Shown piece after piece: positions 6,077 through 12,181 of a stretch of DNA of 16,369 nucleotides. A program made the position numbers and the translations under genes. Origin of the DNA: CBETVX01 sp965539935 (GTDB lineage: Bacteria > Bacillota > Clostridia > Peptostreptococcales > Caminicellaceae); contig CBETVX010000058.1 in the NCBI GenBank assembly GCA_965539935.1, forward strand, positions 1 to 16,369, given 5' to 3'. The notes under the pieces were generated by a model. That model worked only from the letters and a program-made list of their open reading frames with translations. It ran no database searches and was not told where the DNA came from. Position 1 is the stretch's first letter; every line of letters begins with the position of its first letter.

Positions 6077-9000
6077 TGAATATTTCAGAGTTATCCGTAA
6101 GACGTCCTGTAACTATTTTAATGATGGTGTTGATTATATTAACCCTAGGAGTAGTTGCATATAGTAAACTTCAAGTAGACTTATATCCCGAAATTGAAGT
6201 CCCCGTTGCCATAGTAAGTACAGGGTATGATGGAGTAGGACCTCAAGAAATTGAGACCCTTATTTCTAAACCCTTAGAACAATCCCTTAGTACTGTAAGT
6301 AACATTAAGGCCATAAGTTCAGTTTCTATGGAGGGAAGCTCCATAGTAATAGTTGAGTTTGATTTTGGAGTAGATATGGATTTTGCATCCCTTGAAATAA
6401 GGGAGAAGGTAGATCAAGTAAAAAGATTTTTGCCAGAAGATGCAGAAACACCCCTTGTAATAAGAATTGATCCCAATGCATTTCCCATTATGCTACTATC
6501 CTTTACAAATGGAGAAGATTTAACGGAGCTTCAAACTCTAATAGAAGATAAAATCCAAAATAGAATTGAAAGGATAGAAGGGGTAGCTTCAGTTAATATA
6601 AGTGGGGGATATGAGGATGAAATTAAAATAAAAGTATCCCAAAATAAACTTTCTGGATATGGACTTACCCTAGATACAATAGGTAGTACAATTAGAAGTG
6701 AGAACTTAAACCTTCCTGGTGGAGAAGTTTATAAGGGAGATAGAGAAGTTTTAGTTAGGACTACAGGAGAATTTGAAAGCTTAGATGAGATAAAGGATTT
6801 ACCTATTGTACTACCATCCGGTGGAGTTATTTATCTAGGAGATATTGCAAATGTTAGTATGGATAAAAAGGATATAACCAGTATAAATAGAATGAACGGT
6901 AAGGCCTCAATAACAATGTCAATACTCAAAGAATCAAATGCCAACACAGTATTAGTTGCAGAAAAGGTTAAAGATGAATTAGAAAAGATAGAAAAGGATT
7001 TTCCAGAAATCACAATAAAATCAATTTTAGATCAGTCTAAGTTTATCAATGGTTCAATTAGTAATACAACTAGAAGTGCAGTATTTGGTGGTATCCTTGC
7101 TATAGTAATTCTATATCTTTTCCTAAGAAATATTAGAAGTACATTTATTATAGCTACGGCTATTCCAGTATCAATAATTGCAACTTTTAGTATACTTTTC
7201 TTTGCAGGTATTACTATAAATCTAATGACCTTAGGTGGTTTAGCCCTAGGTGTTGGTATGCTAGTAGACAATGCCATAGTTGTACTTGAGAATATTTATA
7301 GATTTAGAGAAGAAGGATATTCAAGGATAGAGTCTGCTAAGTTAGGGGCTCAAGAGGTAGGGATGGCAGTTTTAGCTTCTACCCTTACAACTATAGCTGT
7401 ATTTTTACCTATAGTTTTTACAGAAGGTCTGGCCTCAACCCTATTTAAAGAATTAGCCTTAACGGTAACCTTCTCTCTAGTAGCTTCTTTACTTATGTCT
7501 TTAACTTTAGTACCAATGTTAGCATCTAAAATACTAAAGGTTGAAAAAAAACATAAGAAAAGACGATTTGGATTATTCACAAAAATATTTGACATATTTG
7601 AATACTTCTTTGAGCGTATAGAAAGGATCTATAAGAAACTATTAAAAGGAGCCATTGTACGAAGAAAGACAACAATTATTATAGCCTTCTTAATATTTGT
7701 AGTATCAATAGCATCTATTCCCTTTGTTGGGACAGAGTTTTTCCCTGCAATGGATGAAGGTACTGTTAGTATAAGTATAGAGTTGCCTACTGGGTCAAGT
7801 TTAGACGATACTAATGAAATTGCTACTAAAATTGAGAAATTAATAATGGATATACCAGAAATAGATATGATAAATGTTGCCGTAGGTGGAGAAGGTGGTT
7901 TTTCTCTAGTAAATAGTTCTAGTGCCAATGAAGCAAGTATAAATGTAGTTTTAGTAGATTTAGATGAGAGGGAAAGAAGCTCCAATGAAGTAGGAGAGGA
8001 AATTAGAAAGCTTATAGCCGATATATCGGGAGCTAAAATAGAAGTTAGTGCCACATCAGGTGGTATGGGAGGCCCAGGAGGGGGATCTCCTATATCCATA
8101 GAGATTAAGGGTGATGATTTAGAAGTCCTTAAACAAATATCCGAAGATTTTGTTAATATAGTATCTTCCGTTGAAGGTACCAGGGAAGTAAAATCCAGCT
8201 ATGAAGAAGGAAAACCAGAGGTGAGAATAGTACTGGATAGAAAGATAGCTTCTAGATTTGGACTAACAGCTGGGCAGGTGGCAAACTCTGTTAGAACAGC
8301 CATATCAGGTAGTATTGTCACTCAGTATAAATATCAAGGAACAGAGATAGATGTTAAAATAATGGGTGACGATAAAATAAAGGAAAATCTATATAATTTA
8401 GAAAATCTAATGATACCAACTCCCTTTGGAAATAATGTACCACTAAGTCAAATAGCTGACTTAAAAATGACTAAAGGACCTGTTACTATTGATAGAAATG
8501 ACCAAGTTAGGACGGTTACAATAACAAGTGCAATAGCAGGACGGGATTTAGGAAGTATATCGCGAGAAATCAATGAAAAGATAAATGGATATGAAATGCC
8601 AAATGGATACGATTATGACTTCGGAGGAGAAAGGGAAGATATGATCAATTCCTTTAGAGATTTGGCACTAGCATTGGTATTAGCAATACTTCTGGTTTAT
8701 ATGATTCTGGCTTCTCAGTTTGAATCACTACTTCACCCATTTTTAATTATGTTTACAGTACCATTGGCTATTGCTGGAGGAAGTCTAGGATTATTTATTA
8801 CCGGAAGAACCCTTAGTGTACCTTCTATAATTGGTTCTATAATGTTAGCAGGTATAGTAGTTAATAATGCCATAGTATTAGTAGACTATATAAACATCTT
8901 AAGAGGAAAAGGCATGGATAGGGATGAAGCTATACTAAAGGCAGGACCAACTAGACTCAGACCTATATTAATGACCACATTAACGACTGTTTTAGGGCTA

Positions 9001-9198
9001 TTACCATTATCATTAGGAATAGGAGAAGGTGCAGAAGCACAAGCACCTATGGCTACAGTAGTAATTTTTGGTCTTATATTATCAACACTTCTCACTCTAG
9101 TGTTTATACCAGTTATGTATATTGTATTTGACAATATAGTAAATAAACTTAGAAAAATATTTAAAAGAAAAAGAAATAAGGAAGTGATCCAAAACTAG
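6076..9198 (+). CDS. RND (AcrB/SwrC-like) efflux transporter
   Basis: Proton-driven resistance-nodulation-division transporter of the HAE-type AcrB/SwrC superfamily. The 1040 residues form two homologous halves, each with one TM helix, a large extracytoplasmic loop and five more TM helices. The N-terminus LSVRRPVTILMMVL and the motifs LYPEIEVPV and ISKPLEQSLSTV are typical of the family. TM4 carries GVGMLVDNAIVVLENI with Asp398, the conserved proton-relay aspartate; the classical second Asp is Asn399, as is common in Gram-positive and related RND proteins. The second half repeats the pattern with LAGIVVNNAIVLVDYIN. A glycine-rich linker (GGMGGPGGG, about residues 661-669) lies in the second porter region. 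It is coupled to the adaptor lipoprotein by a one-base overlap. Likely substrates are amphiphilic drugs, lipids or surfactant-like molecules; they cannot be read from sequence. Confidence 0.95.
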   Translation: MNISELSVRRPVTILMMVLIILTLGVVAYSKLQVDLYPEIEVPVAIVSTGYDGVGPQEIETLISKPLEQSLSTVSNIKAISSVSMEGSSIVIVEFDFGVDMDFASLEIREKVDQVKRFLPEDAETPLVIRIDPNAFPIMLLSFTNGEDLTELQTLIEDKIQNRIERIEGVASVNISGGYEDEIKIKVSQNKLSGYGLTLDTIGSTIRSENLNLPGGEVYKGDREVLVRTTGEFESLDEIKDLPIVLPSGGVIYLGDIANVSMDKKDITSINRMNGKASITMSILKESNANTVLVAEKVKDELEKIEKDFPEITIKSILDQSKFINGSISNTTRSAVFGGILAIVILYLFLRNIRSTFIIATAIPVSIIATFSILFFAGITINLMTLGGLALGVGMLVDNAIVVLENIYRFREEGYSRIESAKLGAQEVGMAVLASTLTTIAVFLPIVFTEGLASTLFKELALTVTFSLVASLLMSLTLVPMLASKILKVEKKHKKRRFGLFTKIFDIFEYFFERIERIYKKLLKGAIVRRKTTIIIAFLIFVVSIASIPFVGTEFFPAMDEGTVSISIELPTGSSLDDTNEIATKIEKLIMDIPEIDMINVAVGGEGGFSLVNSSSANEASINVVLVDLDERERSSNEVGEEIRKLIADISGAKIEVSATSGGMGGPGGGSPISIEIKGDDLEVLKQISEDFVNIVSSVEGTREVKSSYEEGKPEVRIVLDRKIASRFGLTAGQVANSVRTAISGSIVTQYKYQGTEIDVKIMGDDKIKENLYNLENLMIPTPFGNNVPLSQIADLKMTKGPVTIDRNDQVRTVTITSAIAGRDLGSISREINEKINGYEMPNGYDYDFGGEREDMINSFRDLALALVLAILLVYMILASQFESLLHPFLIMFTVPLAIAGGSLGLFITGRTLSVPSIIGSIMLAGIVVNNAIVLVDYINILRGKGMDRDEAILKAGPTRLRPILMTTLTTVLGLLPLSLGIGEGAEAQAPMATVVIFGLILSTLLTLVFIPVMYIVFDNIVNKLRKIFKRKRNKEVIQN

Positions 9199-9216
9199 TT
9201 TGTGGAGGTAGAGTCG

Positions 9217-9795
9217 GTGTATAATCCAGAAGAAAGAAGACATGAGATACTGAAGGCGGCTGTAGAGGTTTTTGGGAAAGAAGGTTTTTACAAGGCTAAA
9301 GTAAGCGATATAGCAAAAGAAGCCCAGATAGGAAAAGGAACTATATATGAATATTTTCCAAGTAAAAATAGTCTATTTGAAGAGATGATAAAGTATTGCA
9401 TAGATAATTATATGAAAAGACTTCAGGATAGTATTAACATGGAAGACAATTCCTTGGACAAATTAAAAAAGTATTTAGATATTGAAGAGGAACTAATTAG
9501 ACAGCATGGTAACATGGCCAATATTATTATCCAAGAAATCAATAGAATTGGTGATAATATAAAAAATATTATTACTGATTTCAGAACAAAAAAAATCAAT
9601 ATAATACAGAATATAATAGAAGATGGAATAAAAAAAGACTATTTTAAGGATGTTCCCACCTATGTAACTTCATTGATTTTCATGGGATCGGCCCATCAAA
9701 TAATAGTAGATAATATTGTTTTCAGAAGTGCAGAAAATTTAAATGAAGAGATAGACACTTTTTTAAAACTATTTATAAATGGTATAAAAAAATAG
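9217..9795 (+). CDS. TetR/AcrR-family transcriptional repressor
   Basis: TetR-family regulator of 192 residues. The N-terminal helix-turn-helix domain (about residues 6-57) shows the standard pattern RRHEILKAAVEVFGKEGF, VSDIAKEAQIGKGTIYEYFPSKNSLFEEMI. The remaining helical C-terminal domain should bind the inducer and dimerise. I chose GTG 9217 because GGAGGT at 9204-9209 is seven bases upstream; the in-frame GTG at 9202 overlaps that site. The gene starts 18 bases after the transporter stop and is probably the last gene of the efflux operon. It most likely represses the operon by binding the CCGAC-TG-GTCGG palindrome at 4895-4910, giving autoregulation, with a pump substrate as inducer. No clear terminator is visible in the 120 bases after it. 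Confidence 0.92.
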   Translation: MYNPEERRHEILKAAVEVFGKEGFYKAKVSDIAKEAQIGKGTIYEYFPSKNSLFEEMIKYCIDNYMKRLQDSINMEDNSLDKLKKYLDIEEELIRQHGNMANIIIQEINRIGDNIKNIITDFRTKKINIIQNIIEDGIKKDYFKDVPTYVTSLIFMGSAHQIIVDNIVFRSAENLNEEIDTFLKLFINGIKK

Positions 9796-9915
9796 TAAGG
9801 ATTAAATCTCTAACCTGTCTTTGGTTTATTTGCTATAAATTACATCGTATTTTAACACTCCTTACGTTGAATAATAATAATGCAACATAAAAAATACTTA
9901 AAAGGAGTTGTTAAG

Positions 9916-10122
9916 ATGGCTAGAAGCACAAATAAAAAAGTAGTTCCAGAAGCACAGCAAGCTTTAAATCAAATGAAGTATGAGATTGCTAGTGAACTAG
10001 GACTTTCAAATTATCAAACTACTGACAAAGGCAACTTAACAGCTAGACAAAACGGTTATGTTGGTGGATACATGACTAAGCGTTTAGTTGAAATGGCTGA
10101 AAGACAAATGGCTGGAAAATAA
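9916..10122 (+). CDS. Alpha/beta-type small acid-soluble spore protein
   Basis: SASP that coats DNA in the forespore, protecting it from UV and heat, and is degraded at germination by the GPR protease. The 68-residue product MARSTNKKVVPEAQQALNQM and onward has both conserved family segments. These are KYEIASELGL (about residues 25-34), which includes the GPR cleavage motif EIASE, and TARQNGYVGGYMTKRLVEMAE (about residues 45-65), the second DNA-binding helix region. I chose ATG 9916 because AAAGGAG precedes it by eight bases; the upstream in-frame ATG at 9880 adds twelve unrelated residues. Expression is expected from a forespore sigma-G promoter, though I could not place one convincingly in 9796-9915. 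It shows that the host lineage forms endospores. Confidence 0.97.
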   Translation: MARSTNKKVVPEAQQALNQMKYEIASELGLSNYQTTDKGNLTARQNGYVGGYMTKRLVEMAERQMAGK

Positions 10123-10140
10123 GATATAAATAATATTAAA

Positions 10141-10176
10141 AAATACAGTTCTTTAAATTAGAGAACTGTATTTTTT
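10141..10176 (+). terminator. Intrinsic terminator after the SASP gene
   Basis: A 12-bp perfect stem (AAATACAGTTCT at 10141-10152, complement at 10162-10173) has a 9-base loop and continues into a run of T. It begins 18 bases after the SASP stop and insulates it from the pyr-type unit downstream. Confidence 0.88.
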
Positions 10177-10194
10177 ATAATCCGTTATGGTTTT

Positions 10195-10243
10195 CAATAA
10201 AATCTATATTGAATCTAATTTATCTATATTGAAGATTTTATTG
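10195..10243. repeat. Inverted repeat enclosing a 12-bp direct repeat
   Basis: A perfect 10-bp inverted repeat, CAATAAAATC (10195-10204) and GATTTTATTG (10234-10243), overlaps two identical copies of ATCTATATTGAA at 10202-10213 and 10222-10233. The copies are 20 bp apart, two helical turns. The array ends 20 bp before the -35 of the promoter at 10264. This is the position of a possible activator or regulator site, but no regulator is identified. Confidence 0.5.
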
Positions 10244-10263
10244 CAAAAGAATAAATATAAAGC

Positions 10264-10293
10264 TTGACACATAAATATTAAATATGATATTAT
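10264..10293 (+). promoter_or_regulatory. Promoter of the PyrR-controlled leader
   Basis: TTGACA (10264-10269, perfect -35) is followed after 18 bases by TATTAT (10288-10293). Transcription would start near 10300, directly before the PyrR-binding hairpin at 10314. Confidence 0.72.
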
Positions 10294-10313
10294 TTATAAA
10301 AATAAATATAACA

Positions 10314-10344
10314 CCTTTAACTTAGTCCAGAGAGACTAAAAAGG
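10314..10344 (+). promoter_or_regulatory. PyrR-binding RNA hairpin (anti-antiterminator)
   Basis: AGTCCAGAGAGACT at 10324-10337 matches the PyrR recognition consensus ARUCCNGNGAGGYU at all but one position (A for G in the GG, which keeps the U-A stem pair). It folds into an upper stem TTAGTC/GACTAA with hexaloop CAGAGA, an asymmetric AAC bulge on the 5' side, and a lower stem CCTTT/AAAGG, the known PyrR binding-loop shape. When UMP-loaded PyrR holds this hairpin, the AAAAGG at 10339-10344 cannot pair with CCTTTT (10414-10419) in the terminator, so transcription stops. Without PyrR, that pairing can prevent termination. PyrR itself is not encoded in this window. Confidence 0.85.
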
Positions 10345-10360
10345 AAACAAATACAAATCA

Positions 10361-10392
10361 AGATATAGGCTAACTATTGGTATAGCATATCT
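10361..10392 (+). other. Middle leader hairpin (part of antiterminator)
   Basis: AGATAT (10361-10366) pairs with ATATCT (10387-10392), and inside it GCTA (10369-10372) pairs with TAGC (10383-10386). It lies between the PyrR hairpin and the terminator and would bring AAAAGG and CCTTTT together in the antiterminated form. Inferred by eye. Confidence 0.5.
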
Positions 10393-10407
10393 TTAGTTTG
10401 AGTATTC

Positions 10408-10445
10408 AAAAAACCTTTTGCTCTCGGCAAAGGGTTTTTATTTTA
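10408..10445 (+). terminator. Attenuator terminator of the pyr-type leader
   Basis: A 12-pair stem (10409-10420 with 10428-10439, one G-U pair) around a 7-base loop CTCTCGG is followed by TTTTTATTTT. The 5' arm contains the CCTTTT that competes with the PyrR-hairpin region. It lies 109 bases before the next start codon. Confidence 0.88.
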
Positions 10446-10451
10446 GAACTG

Positions 10452-10480
10452 TTGAATAATTATATGTAATTATGTATAAT
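10452..10480 (+). promoter_or_regulatory. Second promoter, downstream of the attenuator
   Basis: TTGAAT (10452-10457) and a perfect TATAAT (10475-10480) are separated by 17 bases. Transcription would begin near 10487, past the attenuator, so it could make carAB mRNA that escapes PyrR. The surrounding AT-rich DNA raises the chance of a fortuitous match. A 12-bp direct repeat ATAATTATAAAT (10476-10487 and 10507-10518) covers the predicted start region. Confidence 0.5.
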
Positions 10481-10553
10481 TATAAATAACAAAGAGGTTT
10501 AATTTGCATAATTATAAATGGCTTGTAATAAAAAATTATAAGGAAAGGGTGGT

Positions 10554-11033
10554 ATGAAAATGAATTATGTTTTTTCCGCAAAGGCAATGAATGAAATCGA
10601 CTTTGAAGATTTAGTAAATGAAGTAAAGGGTAGTTGTTTTAGAATAATGCCTAAAGTAACTAAAGCAACGGTAATTAATCTGGGGATGTCAAAAAAAGAT
10701 TTAATAGATTTAGTAAACTTAAATTATAGCTTAAATGTATTTGATAAAGATTTTAATGTGGAAAGTATAATAAACCTTTCCGATGATGTACTTATTTTCA
10801 CTAATGATAATCTGACTATTGATAAAAAACCATTGATATATAAAATAAAAAACTTACTAGGTAAGAAAAAAATAATTGCTTTAGGAGAAAGTAAAAAACT
10901 CATCGAAGCCGCATTAAATGAAATTGATGAAAATATTGATTTAATTAAAGATGGGGATGTATATAAAAATGATTTATATAAAATATATGCCTGGGAAGAT
11001 AAAAACTTAAATAAGATAGTGGAGTTAGTATAA
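10554..11033 (+). CDS. Unknown soluble protein, first gene of the PyrR-controlled unit
   Basis: I do not recognise this protein. It is 159 residues (157 from the alternative ATG at 10560), acidic/lysine/asparagine/isoleucine-rich, with no signal peptide or TM segment and no cysteine cluster. Alternating hydrophobic strands and helices suggest an alpha/beta fold, for example KATVINLGMSKKDLIDLVNL (about 37-56), DDVLIFTNDN (about 77-86) and KKKIIALGESKKLIEAALNEI (about 104-124). The last resembles a Rossmann-like strand-turn-helix, but no nucleotide-binding motif is certain. AGGAAAGGGTGG precedes the start. It is the first gene after a PyrR attenuator and lies 65 bases before carA, so it is probably expressed with pyrimidine need. 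Nothing in it resembles PyrR, PyrB, PyrC, PyrI or UraA/PyrP. Confidence 0.75.
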   Translation: MKMNYVFSAKAMNEIDFEDLVNEVKGSCFRIMPKVTKATVINLGMSKKDLIDLVNLNYSLNVFDKDFNVESIINLSDDVLIFTNDNLTIDKKPLIYKIKNLLGKKKIIALGESKKLIEAALNEIDENIDLIKDGDVYKNDLYKIYAWEDKNLNKIVELV

Positions 11034-11041
11034 ATATTTTG

Positions 11042-11076
11042 GAAACAGGAAAGTAAAGGCTTTTCTGTTTCTTTTT
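11042..11076 (+). terminator. Intrinsic terminator between the unknown gene and carA
   Basis: GAAACAGGAAA (11042-11052) pairs with TTTTCTGTTTC (11061-11071), 11 pairs with one G-U, around an 8-base loop. TTTTT (11072-11076) follows directly. It lies eight bases after the unknown gene's stop and 23 bases before the carA ATG, so it should lower carAB transcription relative to the first gene unless it is bypassed. Confidence 0.75.
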
Positions 11077-11098
11077 AATATGAAGAAGGAGGTATATT

Positions 11099-12181
11099 AT
11101 GGGAGGCTTGTTGTACTTAGAAGATGGTAGTGTCTATCATGGGAAAAGTTTTGGGAAAAAGGGAACCGCTGTAGGTGAATTAGTATTCAATACATCTATG
11201 ACAGGATATCAAGAGATACTAACAGATCCTTCCTATGCAGGGCAGATAATAACAATGACTTATCCACTGATTGGGAATTATGGCGTAAATAGTTGTGAAT
11301 ATGAATCTTCTAAAATTCATGCCAAGGGATTTGTGGTAAAAAACATATCAAATTCTCCATCGAATTATATGAGTGAAAAAACCTTGGATGAATTATTAAA
11401 AAATATGGATATAGTTGGAATCTATGATGTTGATACAAGAAGTATTACAAAGAAGATTAGAAAAAAGGGTGTTTTAAAAACAGTTATTACCAATGAAGAA
11501 CTTTCCATTAAAGAGCTAGAAGATCTTTTAAATAAGACTAAATTAAGGGAAGATTGGATGAAGATAGTCAGCAGAAAAAATATTAAGCATATTGAAGGGA
11601 GAGGGCCAAGGGTTGCAGTATTGGACTTTGGAATCAAAGCTAATATAATAAGAAGCTTACAAAAAAGAGATTGTGATATTACAATTTTTCCCGCCACAGC
11701 AACCTATGAAGATATTATGGCAATAAATCCTGAGGGTTTATTATTGAGCAATGGGCCAGGAAATCCAAAGGAGTGTAAGGAAGCTATAGAATTAGTTCAA
11801 AAGATTCTTGGAAAAATTCCTATCTTTGGTATATGTTTAGGGCATCAAATAATCTCCTTGGCCATAGGTGGAGATACCTTTAAAATGAAATACGGACATA
11901 GGGGAGGAAACCATGGGGTCTATGATATAACTAAAGACAAAGCCTATATAACATCACAAAACCATGGTTATGCAGTTAATCCAGAAAGTATTACAGATAA
12001 GGATATGATAATAACCCATATTAACTTAAATGATAACACTGTTGAAGGAATGGCCCATAAGAAATCACCTATTTTTTCAGTGCAATTTCATCCAGAGGGA
12101 GCCCCAGGACCAATGGATTCAGATTACTTGTTTGACAAATTTATAAAGATGATTGAAGGTGAGATTTATGCCATTAGATAA
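11099..12181 (+). CDS. carA: Carbamoyl-phosphate synthase small (glutaminase) subunit
   Basis: Small subunit of carbamoyl-phosphate synthase. It hydrolyses glutamine and passes ammonia to CarB for the first step of pyrimidine and arginine synthesis. The N-terminal CarA domain (about 3-150) begins LYLEDGSVYHGKSFGKKGTAVGE and contains NTSMTGYQEILTDPSYAGQI. The class I glutamine amidotransferase domain (about 170-355) holds GICLGHQI with nucleophile Cys246, FGHRGGNHGV-like KYGHRGGNH, and catalytic His331/Glu333 in HPEGAPGP. The 360-residue length is normal. AAGGAGG lies just before ATG 11099. The PyrR leader upstream implies the pyrimidine-specific enzyme (called PyrAA in bacilli). Its end overlaps carB by 14 bases. 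Confidence 0.97.
   Translation: MGGLLYLEDGSVYHGKSFGKKGTAVGELVFNTSMTGYQEILTDPSYAGQIITMTYPLIGNYGVNSCEYESSKIHAKGFVVKNISNSPSNYMSEKTLDELLKNMDIVGIYDVDTRSITKKIRKKGVLKTVITNEELSIKELEDLLNKTKLREDWMKIVSRKNIKHIEGRGPRVAVLDFGIKANIIRSLQKRDCDITIFPATATYEDIMAINPEGLLLSNGPGNPKECKEAIELVQKILGKIPIFGICLGHQIISLAIGGDTFKMKYGHRGGNHGVYDITKDKAYITSQNHGYAVNPESITDKDMIITHINLNDNTVEGMAHKKSPIFSVQFHPEGAPGPMDSDYLFDKFIKMIEGEIYAIR

Noticed and set aside
7629..8099. A 156-codon open frame on the minus strand inside the RND transporter gene
   Set aside because: It is antisense to a clearly conserved protein, has low-complexity Ser/Pro/Ile-rich content and no ribosome binding site. It is a shadow of codon bias, as are the other minus-strand frames in 6831-9134 and within carA/carB.
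9840..9900. A sigma-G promoter for the spore protein gene (TGAATA at 9868 and CATAAAA at 9886)
   Set aside because: The spacing is only 12 bases, too short for a sigma-G promoter, and no better pair was found.
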